This document shows, one piece after another, positions 8,607 through 17,111 of a DNA stretch of 64,000 bases (positions within the stretch are counted from its first letter, which is position 1; every line of letters begins with the position of its first letter). The stretch comes from Nocardia iowensis. GTDB taxonomy: Bacteria > Actinomycetota > Actinomycetes > Mycobacteriales > Mycobacteriaceae. A program made the translations under genes and the position numbers. The DNA lies in assembly GCF_019222765.1 (NCBI RefSeq), contig NZ_CP078145.1:7626001-7690000 (forward strand). The letters run 5' to 3'. The notes under the pieces were generated by a model. The model did not search any database, was not told the DNA's origin, and was given only the letters and a program-made list of their open reading frames with translations.

Positions 8607-9227
8607 CTGTACCGCAAGCGAATCGGCGGCCCAGTCCGCCCACTTGTCCGCAGACCAGCCGCGCTCGTGGACCAGCAGGTGATAGGTCTCGGGGGCGAGC
8701 ACGGCCAGCGCGATATCGGCGGCCCGCGCCGCGTCGATACCGCGGCGTAGGGGCGTTTTAGCGGCCAGCGCCTCGGCGAGGCGCACCTGCACCGTGTGCC
8801 GCTGGGCAATGTTCGTCCGCCACAATTCGGCGAGTTCCGGGTCCGTCGCCGCGGCCGATCGGATCACCTCGAGCAGTGGGCTGGCCCGCGCGAAAATCGT
8901 TGCCGCCGCGGCGACTTGCTGCCGGATCTGCTCGGCGGGCGCTGCCGCCACCGCTTCGGCGAACCAGGGCCGGTCCAGGGTGGCGACCGGTTCGGTGTCA
9001 CCGGCGATCTCGACGTCCAGCAGTTCGGACAGGATCGCGCGCTTGGTGGCGAAGGTGAAGTAGAGCGTCTGCACCGCCATGCCCGCTTCCTCGGCGATCG
9101 CTTTCATCGTCGTGGCCGTGTAGCCGCGCGTGGTGAACAGTTCCCGCGCGGCCGCCAGCATCTTCGCGCGGTTCGCCGTCGTCCTTGCCGCCCGCACACC
9201 GGTGTCCTTCCCACTCATGACCATCAC
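8595..9227 (-). CDS. TetR-family repressor of the adjacent MFS exporter
   Basis: A 210-residue regulator. The N-terminal helix-turn-helix is clear (AAARELFTTRGYTATTMKAIAEEAG, then VQTLYFTFATKRAILSELL), and the C-terminal ligand domain is helical and diverged. It is divergent from the MFS gene with only about 68 bases between starts, and a perfect inverted repeat lies in that gap. It most likely represses the pump and itself until an exported compound binds. The first three in-frame ATGs (9227, 9224, 9218) are nearly equivalent. Confidence 0.9.
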   Translation of the reverse strand: MMVMSGKDTGVRAARTTANRAKMLAAARELFTTRGYTATTMKAIAEEAGMAVQTLYFTFATKRAILSELLDVEIAGDTEPVATLDRPWFAEAVAAAPAEQIRQQVAAAATIFARASPLLEVIRSAAATDPELAELWRTNIAQRHTVQVRLAEALAAKTPLRRGIDAARAADIALAVLAPETYHLLVHERGWSADKWADWAADSLAVQLLP

Positions 9228-9261
9228 CCTACTTGACTAGAGTCACACTTCAGTGAAACTC

Positions 9262-9284
9262 TCACTAGAGCGTGACTCTAGTGA
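9262..9284. promoter_or_regulatory. TetR operator between repressor and MFS exporter
   Basis: TCACTAGAG and CTCTAGTGA form a perfect 9-base inverted repeat around CGTGA. An upstream copy of one half (CTAGAGTCAC, 9237-9246) pairs equally well with the GTGACTCTAG part, so there may be two overlapping sites. The box ends 11 bases before the exporter ATG and covers its ribosome site edge. Confidence 0.7.
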
Positions 9285-9295
9285 AAGGACTCGTC

Positions 9296-10732
9296 ATGAC
9301 GGAACGAGCCGTATTCCGGCCGAAAGACCGGTTGATCCTGCTACTCATCACGGTCGTCGAGCTGGTGATCTTCCTGGACACGACAGTGTTGAACGTGGCG
9401 CTGCCGAGCATCGGCGCCGACCTCGGTCTCGACGAAGCGGGACTCGGCTGGGTGACCAACGCGTACCTGCTGGCATTCGGCGGATTCATGTTGCTGGGCG
9501 GGCGCGTCGCGGACCTGTTCGGACCGCGACGCGTCTTCGTCACCGGGCTGGCGGTGTTCACCATCGCCTCTGCCCTGGCCGGTTTCGCCGGAACTCCCGC
9601 GTTGCTGATCGCCGCGCGTGCCCTCCAGGGCGTCGGCGCCGCCGTGGTGATTCCGGCTCAGCTCGCGCTGTTGACCGCGAGTTTCACTACACCCGCCGCG
9701 CGGAATCGGGCGTTCGGCGTGTGGAGCGCTATGGGAGCAGCGGGCGCGGCCATCGGCACGGCGGTCGGCGGACCGCTCACCGACGCGTTCGGCTGGCCGT
9801 CGATCTTCTTGATCAATTTGCCGGTGGGCGTGCTCGCCCTGGCCTGCGTCCGGTTATTGCCCGCCGATCGCCGCCATAAGGACACCGCGGGCAGGCTGGA
9901 CGTGCCCGGCGCCATCGTCGGCACCTCGGCACTGCTGATCATCGGCTACGCCATCGGCGCGTTGGCGGACAGCGGTACGCGCACCCTCGCGGCCGCCTCG
10001 CTCGGCGTCGGTCTGCTGCTGCTCGGCGGCTTCGTGCTGATCGAATCCCGCAGTTCGCATCCGCTGATGCCGTTGCGGCTGTTCGCTATACGCAAGGTGA
10101 GTGGCTCGGCGGCGGTGAACGCCCTTGTCGGCGCCGCGCACGTGCCGACCTTCGCGCTGCTGGCGTTGTATCTGCAGAACACCCAGGACTACAGCCCGAC
10201 CCGATCCGGTTTGGCGGTACTGCCCGTGGCCGTCGTCAACATCGTCATCTCCCGGACCGTCCTGCCCTACGCATTGGACCGGCTAGGTGCGTGGCGCGTG
10301 CTCGCGGCAGGTCTCGGTCTGCAGGCGATCGCGATGATCTGGTTCGCCTGGACACCCGAGCACAGCAGCTACCTCATCCACGTGCTGCCCGGCGCGGTGC
10401 TGCTCGGCATCGGCTTGCCCGCGGCCTTCGTCGGCGTCACCGCGCCCGCCGTCACCTCGGTCGGCACCGCGGACGCGGGTATCGCGGCGGGCATCGTGAA
10501 CACCGCGCAGCGGGTCGGCTCCGGGCTCGGTGTCACCGCGGTGTTGCTGCTCGCCGAGATGGTCGCACAGCGGTCCACCGCCGACCTGGATGTCGCCTAT
10601 CGCACCGGTCTCGGTGTGGCATTCGGCGCGGCGGCCGGGCTCGCCGCGGTGGGTTGCCTGCTCACGGTGGTGCTGCTGCGCGATAGACGGGTCGAGCAGC
10701 CGGTGACGAGTGCGGTGTCGGCGCACAGCTGA
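9296..10732 (+). CDS. MFS drug exporter, DHA2 (EmrB/QacA) type
   Basis: A 478-residue transporter with about 14 hydrophobic segments. Motif C/A features are visible: FLDTTVLNVALPSIGADLGL in helix 1, GGRVADLFGPRRVF in the 2-3 loop, and ALQGVGAAVVIPAQLALL. ATG 9296 was preferred over TTG/GTG starts further upstream (9272) because GAAAGGA precedes it and the operator lies before it. Proton-driven efflux of a hydrophobic compound is likely; the substrate is unknown. The TetR gene on the other strand is the obvious regulator. Confidence 0.9.
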   Translation: MTERAVFRPKDRLILLLITVVELVIFLDTTVLNVALPSIGADLGLDEAGLGWVTNAYLLAFGGFMLLGGRVADLFGPRRVFVTGLAVFTIASALAGFAGTPALLIAARALQGVGAAVVIPAQLALLTASFTTPAARNRAFGVWSAMGAAGAAIGTAVGGPLTDAFGWPSIFLINLPVGVLALACVRLLPADRRHKDTAGRLDVPGAIVGTSALLIIGYAIGALADSGTRTLAAASLGVGLLLLGGFVLIESRSSHPLMPLRLFAIRKVSGSAAVNALVGAAHVPTFALLALYLQNTQDYSPTRSGLAVLPVAVVNIVISRTVLPYALDRLGAWRVLAAGLGLQAIAMIWFAWTPEHSSYLIHVLPGAVLLGIGLPAAFVGVTAPAVTSVGTADAGIAAGIVNTAQRVGSGLGVTAVLLLAEMVAQRSTADLDVAYRTGLGVAFGAAAGLAAVGCLLTVVLLRDRRVEQPVTSAVSAHS

Positions 10733-10820
10733 CCGCTCTACGCCGTGGACGCATGTTGGTAATGCCCACGATCGATCGGACGAACTCCGAAGCGCCTGTG
10801 CCGCAGCGCTTCCGCCTGGC

Positions 10821-10939
10821 GCGGTTACGCAATCAGGCGACAAGCGACTGTGGCACAGCGCTTCACCGTCAGACACGGCCACGCGATCAAGCGACAAGCG
10901 ACTGCGCCTCCCGGCCAGGCGGTTACGCAATCAGGCGAC
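10821..10939. repeat. Short direct repeats around the 3' end of sbcC
   Basis: GCGGTTACGCAATCAGGCGAC occurs at 10821-10841 and 10919-10939. The second copy includes the last codons and stop of sbcC. Between them, ATCA(G/A)GCGACAAGCGACTG occurs at 10832-10850 and 10886-10904 with one difference. The pattern looks like local duplication of the gene end. Confidence 0.65.
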
Positions 10940-13900
10940 GGTGGCTTCGAGGTGGGAGCCGGTGCGGCCGCGGCGGACGTGCAGGCGGCTGGGGATGCGC
11001 TGGCGCATCTCGTCGACGTGACTGACGACGCCGACCACGCGCCCACCCGCGCGGAGTTCGTCGAGGACGCCCATGACCGCGTCGAGGGTGTCGGCGTCCA
11101 GGCCGCCGAAGCCCTCGTCGATGAAGAGGGTGTCCAGCACGAGGCCGCCGGATTCGGCGGCGACGGTATCGGCCAGGCCGAGCGCCAACGACAATGAGGC
11201 CATGAAGGTCTCGCCGCCGGAGAGGGTTTTGGCAGGGCGAATGGCGCCGGTGTAGTCGTCGCGGATGTCCAGTCCGAGTCCGCCGCGACGGCCGCGCGGG
11301 CCCGCCTTGTCGGAGTGGACGAATTCGTAACGGCCGCCCGACATTCGGCGCAGGCGCAGCGAACCCGCCTGGGCCACTTCTTCCAGCCGGGCGGCGAGCA
11401 CATAAGAGCGCAGCGACATCCGGCGGTTGTTCTCGCCGCGGCCCGCGACCACCTCGGCGAGACCGGCCAGTTCATCGTGGGTGCGCTGCAATGGGGCGAT
11501 TCGATCCACTGCCGCCCACAGCTGGCCGCCGAGGTCCTCGAGCAGGCCTACCCGCCTGCCCGCCTCGGCGTGCACGGCGACGGCGGCGTTCAGCTGTGCC
11601 TGTGCGGCCGCGACCATTGCCTCGAGCTCGGCCAGGTCACCGGGTTCGACGACTTCCGCCGCCTGGATCTCCGGTTCCGCGAGAACCGCTTGCGCGTGTG
11701 CCCGCGCGCGGTCGGCGGAAACCAGTTCAGCTTCGATCTCCGCCTGCCGTTGCGGAGTTCGACTGGCCGCGTTGACGACTCGGGCATACGCGGTCAGCCG
11801 TGCCACGTCGTCGCGCGGTGCGGTGGCCGAACCGCCCGGGTCGACATCGGAGCTATCGGAGGTAGGTTCGGTGTCCTCCTGTTCAGGCACGAAACCTGCG
11901 GCGCGGGCTAGGTTTTCGACTCGGTCGGCGATCACCGCCACCTGTTCACGGGCAGCGGCCGCTTCGGCACGGGCGTCGCGGAGCGTGGTGGCGTCGGTGA
12001 CCAGAGCGGTGAGTCGGGCGCGGCGGCGGTCGATGGTTTCGTCGGCACCCGCGGCGGCACGGAGGCGGTCGTTGAGTTCGGCGAGGCGGGTTGTCGCGGT
12101 GGCGATGTTCGCGGCGACTGTGCTTCTGCGCGAATCGGATTCGCGGAGTTCGTCGTGCAGGCGGGACTCGTCGGTTCGCAAGCGAGCGAGTTCGGCGGTC
12201 AAACCGTCGGCGAGGGCCGCCAGTTCGGCGGTGTCCTCGTAGCGGTCGGTGGCGGCGCGCAGAGCGGCGGCCAACTCGACCCGGTCGGCGTCACCACCAC
12301 GCGCGGTGAGCGCCTCGATCTCGCGCTCCAGAGCGGTGATTCGGGCCAGCACGCGGTCGCGGGCGTCCTCGGCGGCACGTTCGGCGGCTACCGCGGCATC
12401 TTCGGCGTCCTTGGCGACGGCGGTAGCGGTGGGACGAGCGGGCGCGGGGTGTTCGGCGGAACCGCAGACCGCGCACGGCTCGCCGTCGATCAGACCACCG
12501 GCCAGTTCGGCGGCCATTCCTGCCAGCCTGCGCTCGCGCAAGTCGAGAACGCGTTCCTTGGCGTCGTTGTGGGCGGCGCGGGCCGCCTCGAACTCCACCC
12601 TGGCGTGGTCCAGACCTGTTCTGCGGGACGCTAGTTCGACCGCGGCGGCGGCAGCGGTCTGCAACCGTTCGCATTCGGCGGTCAGCGTCGGGAGCATGGC
12701 GGCCGCGTTCGTGGCCTCGCGCAGGCGGGCCTCCAGGGTCGCGAGGGAGCCGGGAAGTTGCTCCCGCAGCCTGGTCAGTTTGGTCACCTGGGTATTGAGG
12801 GCCGCGTCCTCGTCACGCAGCCCCGCCAACTCGCGGGTGAGCCGGGTGGCCGACTTCGCGTCGGCCTGCACCTCGTCCAACCCGCCGATCTGCGCGCTCC
12901 AGCGGCGAATCGCGGCATCAATGTCGGCGTCGTCCCTGATGACCGGCGGATCGTCGGACTGAGCCGCCACCAGGGCGCCATGGCTATCCGCACGCCCCGG
13001 TCGGACTCTTGACTCCCCGTTTCCCGCACTCGCTGCCTCGACACGGATTCCGTCGGCATCCTGGTGGTCAGGTGCGGCGTACTCGACCTGTACGAGTTCG
13101 ACGCCGCCGAGGTCGGCACCACCGGGTTCGAGCAGACGGGCGGCCAATTGCCGTGCCGCGCTGATGGTTTCGCCCTCACGACGGCGCATCTGCATGACGG
13201 CGTCGCGGGCTTCGTCGATGGCGGCCGCGACCGGCTCGGCGCGGCGGGCCAGTTCGAGTTCGGCCTGCAGGGCGGTGCGGTGGTCGACGGCGACGGCGTA
13301 GTCGTCGAGTTGCTTACGGGCGGTGGACATTCGGCGGCGCAGCTCGTGCAGGCGGCGTTGTTCCTCTGCGAGCGCGCGGACCCGGACCGACTCCTGTTGG
13401 CAGCGTTCGGCTTCGGTGGCCGCGATGGTCAGGTCGGTGCGTGCGGTGGCGAGCAGGTCCTGTGACCAGCTGACGGCCTCCAGCGGGCCCGCGGTCTCGG
13501 CCGCGCCGACTCCGGCCGCGACCCCCACCTGCGCGATCAGCCGGTCGATACCTTGTTTACGGGAATCCAGGTCGGCGGACGAGGCGCGGCGCTTGTCGGC
13601 GAGCCACTGTTCGGCGCTGCCGAAACGCTCGGTGTCGAAGAGCTTTTCGAGCAGCTTCTCCCGGTCCTCGTTGTCCGCCCGCAGGAATCGCGCGAAATCG
13701 CCTTGCGGCAACAGCACCACCTGGAAGAACTGGTCGGCGCTCATGCCGAGCAGTCGGATGATCTCGTCCCCGATATCGGGTATCCGGGAGAGGTTTTCGC
13801 CGCGCCCGTCCAGCCAGGCCAGGGTCGCCTTGGGCGGGTCGGTGCGCATACCGGTGCCGCGCAGCTTCGGACGTTCGAATTCCGGGATGCGGGTCAATCG

Positions 13901-14170
13901 CAGCCGCCGCCCGCCGAGGGTCGCCTCCAGGATCACTTGCGGCGGCGTCTGCTCCGGCGCGTGATCGGAGTGCAAGCGCTTGCTTTCGCCGCGGGCACCA
14001 GGGACCCGGCCATAGAGGGCGAACGCTATCGCGTCGAGCACCGTGGTCTTGCCCGCGCCGGTCTGCCCGTGCAGCAGAAAGAGCCCGTCGGCGCCGAGCG
14101 CGTCGAAGTCGACGACGGCGGTCTCGGCGAAGGGGCCGAACGCGGTCATCTCCAGCCGGTGCAGCCTCAT
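10931..14170 (-). CDS. sbcC: SbcC nuclease ATPase subunit (Rad50-like)
   Basis: A 1079-residue SMC-type ATPase that with SbcD opens DNA hairpins and trims double-strand ends. It has Walker A GQTGAGKTT at about residues 35-43 and long charged helical arms. A zinc hook CAVC near residue 565 marks the arm tip. The ABC signature LSGGETFMASLSLALGLAD and Walker B LFIDEGFGGLD lie near the C-terminus. The start is ATG 14170, giving the conserved N-terminus MRLHRLEMTAFGPF. The frame runs on upstream as serine/threonine/tryptophan repeats that are not SbcC-like. ATGA at the start overlaps the stop of the repeat ORF at 14167. Confidence 0.95.
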   Translation of the reverse strand: MRLHRLEMTAFGPFAETAVVDFDALGADGLFLLHGQTGAGKTTVLDAIAFALYGRVPGARGESKRLHSDHAPEQTPPQVILEATLGGRRLRLTRIPEFERPKLRGTGMRTDPPKATLAWLDGRGENLSRIPDIGDEIIRLLGMSADQFFQVVLLPQGDFARFLRADNEDREKLLEKLFDTERFGSAEQWLADKRRASSADLDSRKQGIDRLIAQVGVAAGVGAAETAGPLEAVSWSQDLLATARTDLTIAATEAERCQQESVRVRALAEEQRRLHELRRRMSTARKQLDDYAVAVDHRTALQAELELARRAEPVAAAIDEARDAVMQMRRREGETISAARQLAARLLEPGGADLGGVELVQVEYAAPDHQDADGIRVEAASAGNGESRVRPGRADSHGALVAAQSDDPPVIRDDADIDAAIRRWSAQIGGLDEVQADAKSATRLTRELAGLRDEDAALNTQVTKLTRLREQLPGSLATLEARLREATNAAAMLPTLTAECERLQTAAAAAVELASRRTGLDHARVEFEAARAAHNDAKERVLDLRERRLAGMAAELAGGLIDGEPCAVCGSAEHPAPARPTATAVAKDAEDAAVAAERAAEDARDRVLARITALEREIEALTARGGDADRVELAAALRAATDRYEDTAELAALADGLTAELARLRTDESRLHDELRESDSRRSTVAANIATATTRLAELNDRLRAAAGADETIDRRRARLTALVTDATTLRDARAEAAAAREQVAVIADRVENLARAAGFVPEQEDTEPTSDSSDVDPGGSATAPRDDVARLTAYARVVNAASRTPQRQAEIEAELVSADRARAHAQAVLAEPEIQAAEVVEPGDLAELEAMVAAAQAQLNAAVAVHAEAGRRVGLLEDLGGQLWAAVDRIAPLQRTHDELAGLAEVVAGRGENNRRMSLRSYVLAARLEEVAQAGSLRLRRMSGGRYEFVHSDKAGPRGRRGGLGLDIRDDYTGAIRPAKTLSGGETFMASLSLALGLADTVAAESGGLVLDTLFIDEGFGGLDADTLDAVMGVLDELRAGGRVVGVVSHVDEMRQRIPSRLHVRRGRTGSHLEATVA

Positions 14171-14487
14171 GCAGCCGCACCACCGTGCGCCGCGGGGCGA
14201 AGTGCTGGACGAGCGGCGGGCCGCGGTACTGGACGAGCGGCGGGCCGCGGTACTCCGCCAGCGACGGGCCGCGGTGCTCGGCGACGTGGTACTCGGCCAG
14301 CGGCAGGCAGCGGTGCTCGGCCAGCGGCAGGCAACGGTGCTCGGCCAGCGATGGGGCGCAGTACTAGATGAGCACCACGGCGCAGTGCTCGGCCAGCGGC
14401 AAGCAACGGTGCTCGGCCAGCGATGGGCCGCCGTGCTGGACGCGTGGCGGGCCGCGGTACTTGGCGCGCGGTAGGCCGCGCCCTCAC
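14167..14487 (-). CDS. Small repeat ORF bridging sbcD and sbcC (uncertain gene)
   Basis: A 106-codon frame that starts with GTG overlapping the sbcD stop (GTGA, 14484-14487) and ends with TGA overlapping the sbcC start (ATGA, 14167-14170). Most of it is a 24-base tandem repeat, so the product is an arginine/alanine/proline octapeptide repeat (for example RPIAGRAP, LPAAGRAP). It has no recognisable domain and no separate ribosome site. Its value may be to let ribosomes pass from sbcD to sbcC rather than to make a useful protein. The two exact overlaps are seen; translation is inferred. Confidence 0.4.
   Translation of the reverse strand: MRARPTARQVPRPATRPARRPIAGRAPLLAAGRALRRGAHLVLRPIAGRAPLPAAGRAPLPAAGRVPRRRAPRPVAGGVPRPAARPVPRPAARPALRPAAHGGAAA
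14202..14480. repeat. 24-base tandem repeat (minisatellite) between sbcD and sbcC
   Basis: Eleven full 24-base units plus one 15-base partial unit (14274-14288) in register, read on the plus strand as GTGCTCGGCCAGCGGCAGGC plus four bases, with variants. Units start at 14202, 14226, 14250, 14289 and every 24 bases to 14457. All lengths are multiples of three, so reading frames survive copy changes on both strands. Confidence 0.9.
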
Positions 14488-15662
14488 GCGGAGAGTTCCG
14501 CTGTCGAGTCGGTGGCCGTCGGCACCCGATCCGGTTCGGCGACCGCTGCCGCCAGTGCCCGTTCGAGCCAGGCCATTTCGCCCGCGCTCGGCGCACCGCG
14601 GACGTCGGTGAGAAAGCTCTGCGCTACTTCGGTGTCGCGGCGGCCGTGCACTCGCTCACGGTAGCGCAGCTCCGGGTTGCCCTCCGGTCGCACCCACTCG
14701 ACGTGCACCGCGTGCGGGAATCGTTCGCGCAGCTTGCGCATGGCGTCGACCGGCCGGGTCGAGTCGGTGAGCACCGCGGAAACGTAGTGCTCCTCTGCGG
14801 GCGCGTGGCTCGCGTCGGTAAGCAACTCGTCGAGCGTTCCGGTGAGTCTGGTCAGGCCGCGGACCACGGGTAGGTCTCGGCGTTCGACCGAATGCAACCC
14901 TGCGGCATCGAGCTCGATGAGCCACACGGCCTTGCGGTGTGAGCTCTCAGCGAACGAATACGGCAGCGGGGACCCGCAATAGCGCACGGACTCCGAGAGG
15001 GTCTGTGGCGAATGCAGATGGCCGAGCGCGACGTAGTCGATGCCGTCGAAGGCGCCCATCGGCACCGTCTCCACACCGCCGACCGAGATCGAGCGCTCCG
15101 AGCCCGTCGCCTCGCCGCCGACGACGAAGGCGTGGGCGAGCACCACCGTGCGCGTGCCGTCGCGTTGGGCGATGTCGGCACGGATCCGGCGCATTGCCGC
15201 GTCGAGGATATCGGCGTGCGAACGCGCCTGCGGCACACCGAGTTCCGCACGGGTGATCTCCGGCTCGAGGTAAGGAATGCCGTAGAACGCCACCGGACCG
15301 TGCTCGTCATCGAGCAGTACCGGCTGGTCGACATCGGCGACAGTGGTGCGCAGATACAGTCCGCCCGCGGCCGCGAAACTCGCACCCGCGCCGAGGCGGG
15401 CGGGCGAATCATGGTTGCCCGACGTGGCGACGATCCGAGCACCGGCCGCGCGGATGGCCTCGAATCCCCGGTTGCACACCGCGATCGCGTCGGCACTCGG
15501 AATGGACCGGTCGTACACGTCGCCGGGCAGAACTACCACGTCGACCGACTCCTCGGCCACCAGCTCCGCGATCGCGGTCAGTGAACGAGCCTGATCGGCA
15601 AGCAGATCGACCCCGTGGAACGTGCGCCCGATGTGCCAGTCCGAGGTGTGCAGCATCCGCAT
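14484..15662 (-). CDS. sbcD: SbcD nuclease subunit (Mre11-like)
   Basis: A 392-residue metallophosphoesterase that supplies the nuclease of the SbcCD complex. The five metal motifs are in place: SDWHIGR (residues 7-13), GDVYDRS near 47, GNHDSP, the single-His LAHAFVVGG and the last GHLHSPQ. A C-terminal capping domain of about 120 residues is present. Its stop is shared with the GTG of the repeat ORF that leads to sbcC. In many relatives the two genes overlap directly, so the repeat tract looks like an insertion at that junction. Confidence 0.95.
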   Translation of the reverse strand: MRMLHTSDWHIGRTFHGVDLLADQARSLTAIAELVAEESVDVVVLPGDVYDRSIPSADAIAVCNRGFEAIRAAGARIVATSGNHDSPARLGAGASFAAAGGLYLRTTVADVDQPVLLDDEHGPVAFYGIPYLEPEITRAELGVPQARSHADILDAAMRRIRADIAQRDGTRTVVLAHAFVVGGEATGSERSISVGGVETVPMGAFDGIDYVALGHLHSPQTLSESVRYCGSPLPYSFAESSHRKAVWLIELDAAGLHSVERRDLPVVRGLTRLTGTLDELLTDASHAPAEEHYVSAVLTDSTRPVDAMRKLRERFPHAVHVEWVRPEGNPELRYRERVHGRRDTEVAQSFLTDVRGAPSAGEMAWLERALAAAVAEPDRVPTATDSTAELSA

Positions 15663-15798
15663 CCGCGAAACCGTAGGCGAGAGGACCGACAGAATTCAAT
15701 TGCCGGACCCGCCGTGTCGGATAGCCGTCTCGTGGTGCGGCGTGTCCGCAGGTGTTTCCTTCGCTCCAACGTGGATTTGTCTGCGCGCCTTGACTGTC

Positions 15799-15846
15799 GT
15801 TTGCCGACACGGCGCTGGGTAAGTTTGCCGACACGGCGCTGGGTAA
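15799..15846 (+). repeat. Tandem 24-base duplication, promoter-like, upstream of rmuC
   Basis: GTTTGCCGACACGGCGCTGG followed by GTAA is repeated exactly twice, head to tail (15799-15822, 15823-15846). Each unit has GTTT, a 14-base gap and GGGTAA, which resembles mycobacterial sigma-F-type promoters. Close relatives of the same string occur at 38716-38735 and 44821-44846. It lies about 50 bases before the rmuC ATG. Confidence 0.6.
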
Positions 15847-15894
15847 TTGCCCACCGAAGAGTTCTTGTCGGTGGGGTGCGGCACTATCTGCGCT

Positions 15895-17052
15895 ATGACC
15901 GCACCGATGCTCGTCGCACTGATGCTGGTGTTCGCCGCAGGGGTAGGGCTCGGCTGGCTCGGCCATGCCGCGCGCGCCGGACATCGGGCGACGGCAGCGG
16001 AGGCGAGACTCGCCGCGGCCACCGACAACGAGCGGCTGCTGCGGCAGTCGCTCACTGCGGCGAACGAGGATGCGGCGCGGCGACATTCGCACGCGATCGG
16101 GGCCATGGTCGATCCGCTGCGTGAAGCGGTCGGTGCGCTGAACCAGCACATCCAACAGGTCGAGCACCATCGGATCAACGCCTATTCGAGCCTGCGCGAG
16201 CAGGTCGCGGGAATGCAGCGTACTTCACTGCAACTCACCAGCCAGACCAGTCAGCTGGTTGCCGCGTTGCGAGCGCCGCAGGTGCGCGGGCGATGGGGTG
16301 AGATCCAATTGGAGCGAGTGGTCGAACTCGCCGGGATGACGAGGCACGTCGACTTCGACACCCAGGTGACCCGCGCCGCCCGGGGCGACGGCTCCAGCGA
16401 CCGGACCGGCAGCGTCCGGCCCGACCTGGTGGTGAACCTGGCGGGCGGCAGGCACATCGTGGTCGACGCCAAGGTGCCGTTCAGCGCCTATCTCGATGCC
16501 AGCACGGTCGACGATCCCGATCTGCGGGCCGAGCATCTGACCAGGCATGCGAAACACCTGCGCGGGCACATCGACCAGCTGGCCGACAAGGCGTATTGGG
16601 CGGCCTTCGACCCGGCGCCGGAATTCGTCGTGTTATTCGTGCCAGGCGATCCATTCCTGGATGCCGCACTGACCACGGACTCGGAGTTGCTGGAGTACGC
16701 GTTCGGCCGGAACGTGATCCTCGCGACGCCGACCACACTCATCGCGCTGCTGCGCACGGTCGCGTTCGGCTGGCGGCAGGAAGCGCTGTCCCGAGATATG
16801 GCAACCGTTCAGCAATTAGGTAAGGAGTTGTACGCCCGGCTCGGCATGACCGGCAGGCATTTGGACCGCCTCGGCGCCCAACTCGGTAAGGCCGTCGACG
16901 CTTTCAACTACACCGTGGCGTCGGTGGAATCGCGGGTCATGGTCACCGCGCGCAAACTGCACGACCTGGAAATCGCGGAACAGGAGGTACCGGCAATCCA
17001 TCGGGTGGATTCCTGGCCACGCGCGGTGGGCTTCGCCGAGGCCGGCGATTAG
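15895..17052 (+). CDS. rmuC: DNA recombination protein RmuC
   Basis: A 385-residue protein that in E. coli limits recombination at inverted repeats and short repeats. An N-terminal membrane anchor (LVALMLVFAAGVGLGWLG) is followed by a helical region of about 90 residues and the RmuC nuclease-fold core. Core motifs are RGRWGEIQLERVVELAGM, RPDLVVNLAGGRHIVVDAKVP and FVPGDPFLDAAL. ATG 15895 puts the membrane helix at the start; TTG 15847 is in frame but adds an unlikely extension. No good ribosome site is visible. Its place next to sbcCD, another repeat/hairpin-processing system, is notable. Confidence 0.9.
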   Translation: MTAPMLVALMLVFAAGVGLGWLGHAARAGHRATAAEARLAAATDNERLLRQSLTAANEDAARRHSHAIGAMVDPLREAVGALNQHIQQVEHHRINAYSSLREQVAGMQRTSLQLTSQTSQLVAALRAPQVRGRWGEIQLERVVELAGMTRHVDFDTQVTRAARGDGSSDRTGSVRPDLVVNLAGGRHIVVDAKVPFSAYLDASTVDDPDLRAEHLTRHAKHLRGHIDQLADKAYWAAFDPAPEFVVLFVPGDPFLDAALTTDSELLEYAFGRNVILATPTTLIALLRTVAFGWRQEALSRDMATVQQLGKELYARLGMTGRHLDRLGAQLGKAVDAFNYTVASVESRVMVTARKLHDLEIAEQEVPAIHRVDSWPRAVGFAEAGD

Positions 17053-17111
17053 CCCCGGGCAACCGCCGTGCCATAACGCCGTCGGGCGCGGCGAAGGTTA
17101 GTGTTCATAAT

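Noticed and set aside
14202..14480. CRISPR-like array
   Set aside because: The 24-base units are contiguous without unique spacers, and no cas gene is present.
14171..14596. SbcC start upstream of the repeat tract
   Set aside because: It would place Ser/Thr/Trp repeats before the conserved MRLHRLEMTAFGPF start. Kept only as a caveat to the repeat findings.
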